Below are positions 42,913 to 51,783 of a DNA stretch of 64,000 bases, one piece after another. The stretch lies in contig NZ_WHNY01000093.1 in NCBI RefSeq assembly GCF_013141695.1, positions 62,001-126,000 on the forward strand, written 5' to 3'. The stretch comes from Paenibacillus plantarum. Its GTDB lineage: Bacteria > Bacillota > Bacilli > Paenibacillales > NBRC-103111. A program made the translations under genes and the position numbers. Each line of letters begins with the position of its first letter. The stretch's first letter is position 1. The notes beneath the pieces are model-generated. The model had not been told where the DNA came from. It did no database searches and worked only from the letters and a program-made list of their open reading frames with translations.

Positions 42913-44001
42913 TTATTTCCGTAATTCTCCTGGGGCAATTCCATAATGTTTTTTAAACACCCTGTAGAAATAGGCAAGGTCTGGATACCCTGTCATTTCA
43001 GCAGCGTGCTTAATTGACAACTTATGATCCACAATGAGTTCTTTTGCTTTTTCCATGCGTTTGAGATGAATATAATCGGTCATCGTTTCTCCGGAGAATG
43101 TTTTGAATGCCCGACTTAAGTGCTCCTTACTTATATAAAAATAAGCGGCGAGTGACTCCAAACTAATCGATTCGTTATAATGCCTATTGATGTACGCGGT
43201 CACCTCTCGCAAATCCAGCTTATTTCTATTTTTCCGTGCCTCCAATAGTAAAGCAATAGCCTGATTATACATGCGTTCAATCTGTCCAATGGTCTCTATC
43301 ACAGAATTCCAACCCATTTGAACGGACGGCTGTTGTTCCAATTCAGATATGATATGGTTCCATTCTAGCTCACTTGTCGAAACAAATTCTTCGAGCATTA
43401 AGGTAAAGTCATGACCAATTTTATTCAGAATACTGCCATCGAATTGTTCAGCCTGCATCGGCTCCATAAATTCCCCTAATGACTTCAATGTTTGAATGAC
43501 ACCTGATGCGTTTAAATCCAACATATAACCATAGATCAATTGACGATATTCCAAATACTTATCGAGTGAAGCCGCATCGGCAAATACAAGCGGTGTTTTC
43601 CAAGATACTTCTGAAATTTGCTTGGCTTGCTGCAGTTCACGAACACATTGCGCTAGGGCAGCATTCAGCTCTTCGGGGTCCACCGGTTTTAATAAGTATT
43701 CCTTCGCTTGGGATCGAATAGCTTGCTTTAAATAAACAAAATCATCATAACCACTCATCACAATGATCTTAAGCAAAGGATGTTTATCATTCAGCGCCTT
43801 TAAGAGCTCGACACCATCAATACCCGGCATTCTCATATCTGTTACCACGATATCAGGTGCTAGCTCTGCGACCATTCGCAACCCTTGTGTTCCGTCCTCT
43901 GCCTCTCCTATTATCGTTAATTGGAGTTTGTTCCATTCTCCAAGCTGCTTGATCACTTTTCTTGACCAAGGCTCATCGTCTATAATCATCACTTTATACA
44001 T
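42913..44001 (-). CDS. YesN-type response regulator with AraC output domain
   Basis: A protein of 362 residues. The receiver domain (1-120) has the acidic pair in IIDDEP, phosphoacceptor Asp in VVTDMRMPGIDG, and Lys in YLLKPVDPEE. A 130-residue middle region follows, then an AraC-type double helix-turn-helix (about 265-362) with ISLESLAAYFYISKEHLSRAFKTFSGETM and the MTGYPDLAYFYRVFKKHYGIAPGELR segment. The ATG at 44001 is 7 bases after GGAGGAG, inside the end of the kinase gene (8-bp overlap, ATGTATAA). It probably activates the sugar ABC-GH5 operon that follows. Confidence 0.92.
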   Translation of the reverse strand: MYKVMIIDDEPWSRKVIKQLGEWNKLQLTIIGEAEDGTQGLRMVAELAPDIVVTDMRMPGIDGVELLKALNDKHPLLKIIVMSGYDDFVYLKQAIRSQAKEYLLKPVDPEELNAALAQCVRELQQAKQISEVSWKTPLVFADAASLDKYLEYRQLIYGYMLDLNASGVIQTLKSLGEFMEPMQAEQFDGSILNKIGHDFTLMLEEFVSTSELEWNHIISELEQQPSVQMGWNSVIETIGQIERMYNQAIALLLEARKNRNKLDLREVTAYINRHYNESISLESLAAYFYISKEHLSRAFKTFSGETMTDYIHLKRMEKAKELIVDHKLSIKHAAEMTGYPDLAYFYRVFKKHYGIAPGELRK

Positions 44002-45769
44002 CTTCAAACTCCTCCTTTTCCTGTATCGGCAATATGAATAAAACGATCGTTCCCTTCCCTAGCTTGCTGAAAATACGTACACCATATCTTTCGCCAAAAT
44101 GCAGCTTCAACCGAGAATCAACATTTTTCAAACCAATGCCTTTTCTTATCCCGCTTTGCTCATCTTCAGAGAATTTCGAGTTATTTTCATTACCAGAACG
44201 TAATCCTATTCGGATTAGTCCAAGCTTCTCTTCGTCTAAACCTATGCCATCATCTTGAACAGCAATTAGAATTTGATTACGGATTCGTTTGATTCTTACC
44301 TCAACGAGCCAGCTGCCTTCTTTTTTATGCAGTCCATGTTCAAACGCATTTTCTACGATAGGCTGAAGTGTAAATTTGGGAAGCCGGCATTCCGAAGGCA
44401 AATCATCTTTCTCAACCACCACCTGACATCGCCCTGTAAACCGCTGCTCCTGAATAAAGATATAGTTCTGCATATGCTTGAGCTCATCTCTAAACGTAAC
44501 TAAATCGCTACCTGTACTGATTGAATATCTTAATAAATCTCCGATCACCCGTGTAACTCGATATATCTCAGGCGCATCCTTCTCTAAAGCCATCCCTCCG
44601 ATTAGATGAAGGGTATTGTTGAGAAAATGCGGATTGATTTGAGCTTGTAGTGTCCTCAGTTGCGCAGTCTTAATATCTATTTTCCCTTGGTATTCCACTT
44701 CAATTAACTCTTTAATGCGTTGCATCATTGAGTTGTAACCATGCTCCAACAGGCCAAGTTCATCACTGTTTTTGACAGATTTCAATTCAAAGCTTTGAAT
44801 TTCCGCTCTTCTCATGGTTCGTGCTAGACTTATAATCGGCTTACTAATACGAAGCGAAAAAAGGATAGAGAGAATGATCGAGGCAGCGACAAATAAGCTC
44901 CCAGTGACTATACCGGCATTAATCGTAGGTTGAGCGCTGCGATTTATCGTTTCGAGCGGAATGGCTTTTATCAGTGTTAATTTACCATTGCTAACTTTCT
45001 GCATAAAGAAATAATACTTATTGGTTTTCTGAATGCCAAGACCACTATCAGGTACAGCAAGACTTTTTAATAGCATGGAAATATCTCCTAATGCCTGTTC
45101 ATTCTTAGACCCCGATAATAATTCCCCTTCATCGTTGCTCAAGAAAATCGAGCTGTCTGGTTCAGATCCAAGAATACTGCCGACCTCATCCCAAACCTTG
45201 CGGTTGATCTTAACGGAAAGACCACCCAACAGCTTACGATCTTCAAATCGATTCATACTGTGAAACGCATAAACCCCATTTAGTTCCTGCTTAAAATAAA
45301 TATTAGTCGGTGTTTCCAACATCCGGCTCCATGGTCCAGTCCGGATATCCATAAAAGAAATTAAACGGCCAACATAACTTACGGATAATGCCTGTTTGTT
45401 TTCATGAATATATAGCGTAAAATCATCAATTTTACGGGAATTGGAATGTAATAATGAGGTTAGGGTATCACCAACATATTTTTGCGTTTGATATTGTACA
45501 TTTAAATTCGGATTAGCTATTTGTTGGAGATTCCCCATTAATTCCGAATTGATCTGAACCGTATAAAATAAAATGTTCATCTGCTCAATAAGCTCATTCA
45601 AATATTGATTAGCCCATTCCATACGTGAGTTATTGGCACTAATCATTTCCTGTTCCACCGAATGCCGTGTATTGCTGCTAGCAAGCCAGGTTACAGTCAC
45701 AACAGGTAATGTAGTTAAACAAATCATCAAGACCATCAATCTAAAACGGATTCCTATTTTTCTTTTCAG
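43994..45769 (-). CDS. YesM-type sensor histidine kinase
   Basis: A membrane kinase of about 591 residues: TM1 near the N-terminus, extracellular dCache-like sensor (about 40-290), TM2 (about 295-318), HAMP, His_kinase domain with the phosphoacceptor His in QINPHFLNNTLHLIGG, and HATPase with VENAFEHGL, DDGIGLD and GIGLKNVDSRL. The first ATG or TTG in frame lies within TM1 and has no ribosome site. AGGGG sits 6 bases before an in-frame CTG at 45769, which would give an N-terminus of the usual YesM kind (basic residues before TM1), so I place the start there. It forms the sensor of the pair with the YesN-type regulator. Confidence 0.85.
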   Translation of the reverse strand: MKRKIGIRFRLMVLMICLTTLPVVTVTWLASSNTRHSVEQEMISANNSRMEWANQYLNELIEQMNILFYTVQINSELMGNLQQIANPNLNVQYQTQKYVGDTLTSLLHSNSRKIDDFTLYIHENKQALSVSYVGRLISFMDIRTGPWSRMLETPTNIYFKQELNGVYAFHSMNRFEDRKLLGGLSVKINRKVWDEVGSILGSEPDSSIFLSNDEGELLSGSKNEQALGDISMLLKSLAVPDSGLGIQKTNKYYFFMQKVSNGKLTLIKAIPLETINRSAQPTINAGIVTGSLFVAASIILSILFSLRISKPIISLARTMRRAEIQSFELKSVKNSDELGLLEHGYNSMMQRIKELIEVEYQGKIDIKTAQLRTLQAQINPHFLNNTLHLIGGMALEKDAPEIYRVTRVIGDLLRYSISTGSDLVTFRDELKHMQNYIFIQEQRFTGRCQVVVEKDDLPSECRLPKFTLQPIVENAFEHGLHKKEGSWLVEVRIKRIRNQILIAVQDDGIGLDEEKLGLIRIGLRSGNENNSKFSEDEQSGIRKGIGLKNVDSRLKLHFGERYGVRIFSKLGKGTIVLFILPIQEKEEFEDV

Positions 45770-45932
45770 AAGTATCCCCTCATTTCACTTCCTATTCCAA
45801 AAGCCGCTACTCAATCATATAAGAAACAATTCGTGTGAGATACCGTTAATCCTCTAAGGTCGCATCGACAAATAAGCCGTCTCTGAGCGGCCATATGGGA
45901 GGTAGGCAACCTTTCTTTCGTATCTAGCTTTT

Positions 45933-46007
45933 TTAACAATTCCACCTGAGACTCGAGGAGTATAATTTTTGATTCCTGTCTTGCAATAACTTCATTTTCT
46001 TAGACAT
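45933..46007 (-). CDS. Possible 24-residue peptide gene with strong ribosome site
   Basis: MSKKMKLLQDRNQKLYSSSL and four more residues, starting at ATG 46007, 8 bases after GGAGGGG. A TATACT -10-like hexamer lies about 20 bases further upstream. The peptide is basic, without a signal sequence. I do not recognise it. It lies between the terminator of the hybrid kinase gene and the YesM gene; it could be a regulatory leader peptide or a chance frame. Confidence 0.35.
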   Translation of the reverse strand: MSKKMKLLQDRNQKLYSSSLRWNC

Positions 46008-46041
46008 GATGTAATCCCCTCCGGTGCTTATTTTAGTATAC

Positions 46042-46090
46042 AAAAAAGATACACACAGTCTGAACACTCTTTCAAAGTGTCCAAACTGTG
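46042..46090 (-). terminator. Terminator of the hybrid kinase gene
   Basis: On the minus strand CACAGTTTGGACACT (from 46090) pairs with AGTGTTCAGACTGTG (to 46054), a 15-bp stem with two G:T pairs and a 7-base loop. A run of six T follows 6 bases later. Confidence 0.75.
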
Positions 46091-46218
46091 CGTACCAGTG
46101 TAGTCTCTCGTCCATGGCTGCCGCTGTTTCTTGTATCAGGAAATGAAATATTTCATTAAACCTTGGAAAAAAGCTTTTAAAAAGAGCCTTATCTTCGTCT
46201 AAGAACTAAGAGCATCCT

Positions 46219-49200
46219 TTATTTCTCTTGAGCATTTGCTGCCAAATACGCGATAATGGCCTGATTAACCTGCGCCAACCTACCCTCGGCAGTTTCCAAC
46301 AGCTCCTCCAGCAATCCGACTGAACCCTGATGAATCGCCGTTTGAAGCTCATCAGCCGTATGACTGAGCGGCGTTGCTCCGATGTTGGAAGCCACACCTT
46401 TCAGCGTATGAGCTAGCATCAGCGCTTCGGGATAGTCTATGTTCTTAATCGCCTCTCGTATCTCATCTATGGCGTTCGTGTGATTTGCTGCAAACTTGTG
46501 CAAAATCCGCTCGTAGAGGTTCACATTTTGTCCCAGGCGCCCTAGTGCCTCCGCCGCGTTCAAGACAGGCAGCGCCTCGATTTGCTTCGCTGCTGCGACC
46601 TCAGCATACCCTCTCCCACGCGAGCTCTGAATCGTTCGCTGTAAGACGCTGAATAGCTGAATAGGTTCAAACGGCTTGGAAATATACGCATCCATGCCAG
46701 CTTCCACGACCTGTTCCTTGACTCCCTGCATAGCATCAGCAGTCATCGCGATAATCGGCGTCTCTTGATCGAAATCCCTAATATTTCTCGTCGCTTCAAA
46801 GCCATCCATGAGCGGCATCTGCAAATCCATCAAAATGGCATCATACCGCTTAGTCGCTACCCGTTTCAACGCCTCGATGCCATTCTCTGCTACGTCTACA
46901 TGAATGTCCATTTCCTGAAGAATGGCCTGTGCCACCTGTTGGTTGATTTCATTATCTTCCACTAACAAGACCTCTGTGTTACGGAGCATGTGCAGTTTTT
47001 TGGCTTCCTTCTCACCCTGTGGCGATGAAATCTTCATCTGTAGCTGTTCTTGGAACAAGTTCGTTATTTGGTTGTATAACTGCGACTGGCTCATTGGATA
47101 ATAGAGTACCTTTTTCACAGACGCCGTCTGAGATTTCAGCTGAAGCTCAGATTCATGATACGAACTGATCAGTACGATCACTTGCACAGGTGTCGCATAC
47201 TCCAGCTTTATTTTCTCCGCCAAGGTGTGTGCCTTCTCATCCTGAAGGTTCCAATCAATCATAACCAGATCATAGCGGCCGCTTACGCTAATTTGTTCAA
47301 GTGCGCTTTGAGCAGAATCTACGGCATTCACAATAAATTGGAACTGTTCTAGTTGACTCTTCAGAACAAGACGCATTTCCTCGTCATCGCAAATGAGGAG
47401 CACACGCAGGAATTTCAAATAGGAAGCTACTGGTGCACTGAATAAGTGCTCAGAACCTACTTCGAACCTCACTGTGAAGATGAAGGAACTCCCCCTCCCC
47501 AGCTCGCTCTCGACATGAATCTCCCCTTGCATCAACTCTACGATACTCTTGCTGATCACTAGTCCAAGACCTGTCCCCCCGTATTTGCGGGTCGTTGACA
47601 TATCGGCTTGAGTGAATCCGTGGAACAATAAAGCTTGCTGAGCAGGTGTCATCCCAATGCCTGTATCCCGCACTTCGAATCGCAGCGAAACCCCGCTGTC
47701 ATCTTGTGAAGAAACACTTACCGCAATCGCGATTTCACCTTCATCCGTAAATTTCAAAGCATTATTCACCAAATTGAGTAAAACTTGATTCAATCGGAAC
47801 GGATCACCATTCAAGACTTGAGGGACCTCATGATGGATGGAGAAATGCAGCTTTAACCCCTTCTCATACAGCGAAAATCCGATGATATTCGATATATTGC
47901 TCATAATTTCATACAAATCAAAATCGATGCGTTCTAGAACAATCTTCTTAGCCTCAATTTTCGAGAAATCAAGAATATCACTGATGATTGTTAGCAAGCT
48001 TTTGGCCGAGAGCACCGTCTTCCCGACGTAATCCTTCTGCCGCTCCGTGAGTTCTGTTTGCTGGAGCAAATAATTCAATCCAATGATGGCGTTCATCGGT
48101 GTGCGGATTTCATGGCTCATATTCGCTAGAAATTCACTTTTCGCTCGATTAGCAGATTCGGCGGATTCCTTGGCATCAGCAAGAAGCAAATTCTTGGTTT
48201 CCAGCTCTGATGTTCGTTCCTCCACCAACACTTCTAGGTGATCTTTGTACTGATTCAGCGTCTCTTCGGCCTGCTTACGTTCGGTAATATCGACACCCGC
48301 AAAGATAACACCGCCCACTTCTCCCGTCTCTGTCCAAATTAAGTTATTGCTCCACCCGTATAGGCGCTCTTCACCTAATTTATCTACGATGAGCGATTCA
48401 AAATAGTCCGACAAAGCATCGCCTTCCATGAATTCATGGTAGCGCTCTTTCCGCATTTCTACTAGATTCTCTGGCCCACAAACTTCAAACCAATTCTTAC
48501 CTAAGGTAGCCGTTTCCTCATAACCTAGCACCGAGTATCCCTTACGGTTCAACAGCTCAATTCTGCCATCTCGGTCCAAAACGACAATCATGACATCAAT
48601 GAGATCGAGATAGCTTTGAGCTTTCTCTTTCTCTTTCATCAACTTCTGTTCGCCCTTCCTTCTTACAGAACGCGTCTGCAAGGCAAGGGCAGCCCCAATG
48701 GCAATCGCCACAATCGTGAAAATGCTCGCCATCCAAAGTACTAGCTCACGCTGATTGGAAGTTCGATCTACATCCCTTTGAGTCCCCATCAAATTGTAAT
48801 CAATCCACTTATGTAAGCTCGCATCGGCTTGCTCTCGTTTCGTTCCAAGCTTGTCCAACAAGCTCTTCCCCATGATATAATCGCCAGATTGGACGGCATC
48901 GATGATACGCTGACCCTTCTGCAAATAATCTATCGTTTTATCCGACACTTCCATATAAATCTGTTTTTCACTCTCGGAGTTGATGAAAGACTCGTAGCCT
49001 CGATACTTCTCATCAAACTGTCGACGGACATCCTGATACGAGGTAATCACGGTAAGAAGGGCATTCTTATCCGTTTCGAGCAACATTTTATGCAAAAGAA
49101 CTCTTTCTTGTGTAATGAGCTCTTGCATCTCTACAATTCTAGCAATACTCGGCATCCAATTCGTCTTGACATGGTCAAGAGTCCCCTTCAGGGCAAACAT

Positions 49201-49290
49201 CTGATAGAAGTTCGTTCCAATAACTGCTATTAATAAAGCAATGATGATGATAAAAGTCCACATCGACTTCATCAAAGTAATCGCTTTCAT
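46219..49290 (-). CDS. BarA-like hybrid histidine kinase with two receivers and HPt
   Basis: A membrane protein of 1023 residues. Order: TM1 (about 8-30), four-helix-bundle MCP-type sensor, TM2 (about 184-206), PAS with EELYGWS-like ligand pocket (about 230-345), a coiled coil, HisKA with phosphoacceptor His 393 in MSHEIRTPMNAI, HATPase with NNALKFT, DTGIGM and GGTGLGL, receiver 1 (about 635-750), receiver 2 (about 770-885) with LMDLQMPLMDG and SKPFEP, and a C-terminal HPt domain with His in LAHTLKGVASNIG. Receiver 1 lacks a normal Lys near KKVLYYPMSQ and is probably degenerate. ATG 49290 follows AGAGGGGTG. The output regulator is not encoded nearby. Confidence 0.92.
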   Translation of the reverse strand: MKAITLMKSMWTFIIIIALLIAVIGTNFYQMFALKGTLDHVKTNWMPSIARIVEMQELITQERVLLHKMLLETDKNALLTVITSYQDVRRQFDEKYRGYESFINSESEKQIYMEVSDKTIDYLQKGQRIIDAVQSGDYIMGKSLLDKLGTKREQADASLHKWIDYNLMGTQRDVDRTSNQRELVLWMASIFTIVAIAIGAALALQTRSVRRKGEQKLMKEKEKAQSYLDLIDVMIVVLDRDGRIELLNRKGYSVLGYEETATLGKNWFEVCGPENLVEMRKERYHEFMEGDALSDYFESLIVDKLGEERLYGWSNNLIWTETGEVGGVIFAGVDITERKQAEETLNQYKDHLEVLVEERTSELETKNLLLADAKESAESANRAKSEFLANMSHEIRTPMNAIIGLNYLLQQTELTERQKDYVGKTVLSAKSLLTIISDILDFSKIEAKKIVLERIDFDLYEIMSNISNIIGFSLYEKGLKLHFSIHHEVPQVLNGDPFRLNQVLLNLVNNALKFTDEGEIAIAVSVSSQDDSGVSLRFEVRDTGIGMTPAQQALLFHGFTQADMSTTRKYGGTGLGLVISKSIVELMQGEIHVESELGRGSSFIFTVRFEVGSEHLFSAPVASYLKFLRVLLICDDEEMRLVLKSQLEQFQFIVNAVDSAQSALEQISVSGRYDLVMIDWNLQDEKAHTLAEKIKLEYATPVQVIVLISSYHESELQLKSQTASVKKVLYYPMSQSQLYNQITNLFQEQLQMKISSPQGEKEAKKLHMLRNTEVLLVEDNEINQQVAQAILQEMDIHVDVAENGIEALKRVATKRYDAILMDLQMPLMDGFEATRNIRDFDQETPIIAMTADAMQGVKEQVVEAGMDAYISKPFEPIQLFSVLQRTIQSSRGRGYAEVAAAKQIEALPVLNAAEALGRLGQNVNLYERILHKFAANHTNAIDEIREAIKNIDYPEALMLAHTLKGVASNIGATPLSHTADELQTAIHQGSVGLLEELLETAEGRLAQVNQAIIAYLAANAQEK

Positions 49291-49312
49291 TTGTAATCAC
49301 CCCTCTTTGCCG

Positions 49313-49321
49313 ATTATAACA
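49313..49321 (-). promoter_or_regulatory. Extended -10 promoter of the hybrid kinase gene
   Basis: On the minus strand TGTTATAAT, a TGn extended -10 with perfect TATAAT, 23 bp before the kinase start. No good -35 is visible, as is common with extended -10 promoters. Confidence 0.6.
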
Positions 49322-49340
49322 TAATGTCTACGATCCTAGT

Positions 49341-49373
49341 AAAAAAGGCCAATCCGAATTTCCTGATTGACCT
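49341..49373 (-). terminator. Terminator hairpin upstream of the hybrid kinase promoter
   Basis: On the minus strand AGGTCAATC, a 10-base loop and GATTGGCCT followed by six T. It lies between element F and the kinase promoter and is 346 bp downstream of the nup operon end, which has its own terminator. Confidence 0.7.
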
Positions 49374-49414
49374 CCTCAGTACCTAGTAAGCATTGACGAA
49401 TTTAGTTCGAAAGA

Positions 49415-49601
49415 CTAACTGTAAAAAATCCATCTATTTTTCAACTATCCCGCTCCAAATTCAACTTAGATGGAAAATATGTAGTTAATTCCACCCAATA
49501 CGCCCCAACTGACAATATAGCTCGATATTAGCTGTACTTTTTACAGTTAATCGAACAAAAGTGAGAATTAGGGCCAAATTAGCTGTATGAAATCCAGTTA
49601 A
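49415..49601. repeat. Four-palindrome element type I, copy F
   Basis: Units start at 49415, 49466, 49528 and 49579 (51, 62, 51): CTAACTGTA-AAAAA-TCCATCTAT, TTAGATGGA-AAATA-TGTAGTTAA, TTAGCTGTA-CTTTT-TACAGTTAA and TTAGCTGTA-TGAAA-TCCAGTTAA. It is flanked by two minus-strand terminators, the nup terminator at 49672 and the hairpin at 49341. Confidence 0.93.
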
Positions 49602-49671
49602 TCTATTAGAGAGGTTCGGGATGTTCAGAGTGCTGGGGGAGGGGTGTTACTCGACCGACTTAATTGCGCAA

Positions 49672-49709
49672 CAAAAAGCACCATCACAGGATCACTCCCA
49701 TGACGGTGC
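49672..49709 (-). terminator. Terminator of the nup operon
   Basis: GCACCGTCA pairs with TGATGGTGC on the minus strand with a 14-base loop, then TTTTTG. It starts 10 bp beyond the last permease stop. Confidence 0.88.
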
Positions 49710-49718
49710 ATATTCAAT

Positions 49719-50702
49719 CTATCTCTTACCTGGATCGTACGGCTCACCCAGTGCGGACGGCGCTTTCGCACGTCCCACGGCTCCTGCCAATACGAGAATT
49801 GTCAGCACGTAAGGCAGCATGTAAAGGAATTCCTGCGGGATGTCTTTGGAGAAATCGAACAACCGCATGAAATTGTTGAGCGCTTGCGCCATCCCGAAGA
49901 AGACCGCGGCGCCCAGTGCGCCAAATGGATGCCATTTGCCGAAAATCATCGCGGCCATCGCAATAAAGCCTTGACCCGAGATCGTGTTATGCGAGAACGC
50001 ACTCGTTGTCGTTAGCGTGATCGTCGCCCCGCCGAGACCGCCGAGCAGACCGCTGATCAGCACAGCGATATAGCGCACGCGCTTCACTTTGATCCCAACC
50101 GTATCCGCGGCACTCGGATGCTCACCAACGGCACGCAGGCGCAGGCCGAACGGTGTTTTGAACAGCACGTACCACGTCACGAAGACTAGGATTAACGCAA
50201 TATACGTCGTCGGATAAGCTGTAAAGAGTGCATAGCCGATATACGGAATCTTGGAGAGAAGCGGAATTTCCCATTTGGAGAATACATCATTCAGTGTTTC
50301 GGTTTGACCCGCACCATTGAACAATACTTTCACCAAATACAACGTTACGCCAGCTGCCAAGAAGTTGATAACCACACCACTGATAACTTGATTCGCTTTG
50401 AACGAAATCGTCGCAACCGCGTGAATCAAGGCAAAGATCATAGCGAATAGCAACGCGCACAAGAGTCCAATCCACGGGGACCATATCCCCATGTTCGCTT
50501 CTTCCGCGTAGTAAGCGCCAACCGCGGAAGCGAAAGCGCCGGAAACCATCAGACCCTCGATCCCGATATTGACGATACCGGAGCGCTCCGAGTAAATGCC
50601 GCCTAAAGCCCCGAAGATTAGCGCTGTGGAATACACCAGCGTTGTATTAATAAGTTCACTGAATTTCGTGAAGAACGCATTAAGCATACTGAGCAGGTCC
50701 AT
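49719..50702 (-). CDS. nupQ: Nucleoside ABC transporter permease, NupQ/YufQ type
   Basis: A membrane protein of 327 residues, about 8-9 helices, of the BPD_transp_2 (branched-chain amino acid/ribose-like) permease class. Typical blocks are ALGGIYSERSGIVNIGIEGLMVSGAFA at the N-terminus, GLRLRAVGEHPSAADTVGIKVKRVRYIAVLISGLLGGLGGA in the middle, and GQGFIAMAAMIFGKWHPFGALGAAVFFG. It is the last gene of nupN-O-P-Q, 1 bp after nupP, with AGAGAGGG as ribosome site. Confidence 0.92.
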   Translation of the reverse strand: MDLLSMLNAFFTKFSELINTTLVYSTALIFGALGGIYSERSGIVNIGIEGLMVSGAFASAVGAYYAEEANMGIWSPWIGLLCALLFAMIFALIHAVATISFKANQVISGVVINFLAAGVTLYLVKVLFNGAGQTETLNDVFSKWEIPLLSKIPYIGYALFTAYPTTYIALILVFVTWYVLFKTPFGLRLRAVGEHPSAADTVGIKVKRVRYIAVLISGLLGGLGGATITLTTTSAFSHNTISGQGFIAMAAMIFGKWHPFGALGAAVFFGMAQALNNFMRLFDFSKDIPQEFLYMLPYVLTILVLAGAVGRAKAPSALGEPYDPGKR

Positions 50703-50703
50703 A

Positions 50704-51783
50704 TTACGAAGCCCTCTCTTTCTTGCGTTTGCCGTAGAACGGGATCAGTACCCATTTGACAATACCTTGAGTAGCGACGAAGAAAATCACCGATCCGATG
50801 ACAATACGGATAATTTCTGGTGGTACATCTGCACCAAAGCTCATCCCCGCAGAACCATAAGATAAGCCGCCGAAAAGGACAGCACCCAACACGACTCCTA
50901 TCGGATTGTTGGCCCCGAGCAAGGATACCGCGATACCATCGAACCCATACCCCGGCGTGCCTGCCGCAACGACCTGATAATGGAAGACACCAAGTACCTC
51001 GAATACACCAGCAAGTCCAGCAAACACACCGGAGATGAACATTGCCTTGATGATGTTCTTATTCACGTTCATGCCCGCATATTTAGCGGCATCGATATTA
51101 TGCCCTACGGCACGCAGTTCGTAGCCTTGCTTCGTTTTCCAAAGAATCAAGTAGAAGACGACTGCTGCCAGAATGGCAATCAAGGTCCCCCAGTGGAGCC
51201 TCGCATGGTTCATCGCTTCCGACAACCAGCCGATACTGAGTGAAGCCGAGTCTTGAATCATATACGAACGTTGCTGCTTCGGCTCAAGTAGGAAAGTGTT
51301 CACAATGTAGTTGGATAGGAACAACGAGATCCAGTTCAACATGATCGTTGTGATTACTTCATTAACACCGCGCTTCGCTTTCAAATAGCCAGCAATCGCA
51401 CCCCAAAGTCCGCCAACCAAAGCGCCGACAATGACCGCAAGTGGAGCATGAATGATCCATGGCAGACCATGGATTTTGACACCAATAAAGGTAGCCCCCG
51501 TCATCCCCATCACGAACTGCCCTTCCGCACCAATGTTGAACAATCCCGTACGGAAAGCGAAGGCAACGGATAATCCGGTTAAAATAAGTGGCGTAATCGC
51601 CCGAATCGACTCCCCAATGTCGTACGGACTGCCCAAAATCCGAGAGAACAATGACCCATACGCAGCAATTGGATTGTAACCGCCAGCCAGCATGACAAGC
51701 GCCCCGAATAGCAGCCCCAGCACAATCGCCACAAGGGGATTGACCGCTGATTCACTTGTAAAAACGCGAACAATTTTATTCAT
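50704..51783 (-). CDS. nupP: Nucleoside ABC transporter permease, NupP/YufP type
   Basis: A membrane protein of 359 residues of the same permease class, with GLSVAFAFRTGLFNIGAEGQFVMG, YELRAVGHNIDAAKYAGMNVNKNIIKAMFISGVFAGLAG and GYGFDGIAVSLLGANNPIGVVLGAVLFG. It forms the heteromeric channel with NupQ. The start ATG at 51783 overlaps the nupO stop by 8 bp (ATGAATAA) and has AAAGGAG upstream. Confidence 0.92.
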   Translation of the reverse strand: MNKIVRVFTSESAVNPLVAIVLGLLFGALVMLAGGYNPIAAYGSLFSRILGSPYDIGESIRAITPLILTGLSVAFAFRTGLFNIGAEGQFVMGMTGATFIGVKIHGLPWIIHAPLAVIVGALVGGLWGAIAGYLKAKRGVNEVITTIMLNWISLFLSNYIVNTFLLEPKQQRSYMIQDSASLSIGWLSEAMNHARLHWGTLIAILAAVVFYLILWKTKQGYELRAVGHNIDAAKYAGMNVNKNIIKAMFISGVFAGLAGVFEVLGVFHYQVVAAGTPGYGFDGIAVSLLGANNPIGVVLGAVLFGGLSYGSAGMSFGADVPPEIIRIVIGSVIFFVATQGIVKWVLIPFYGKRKKERAS

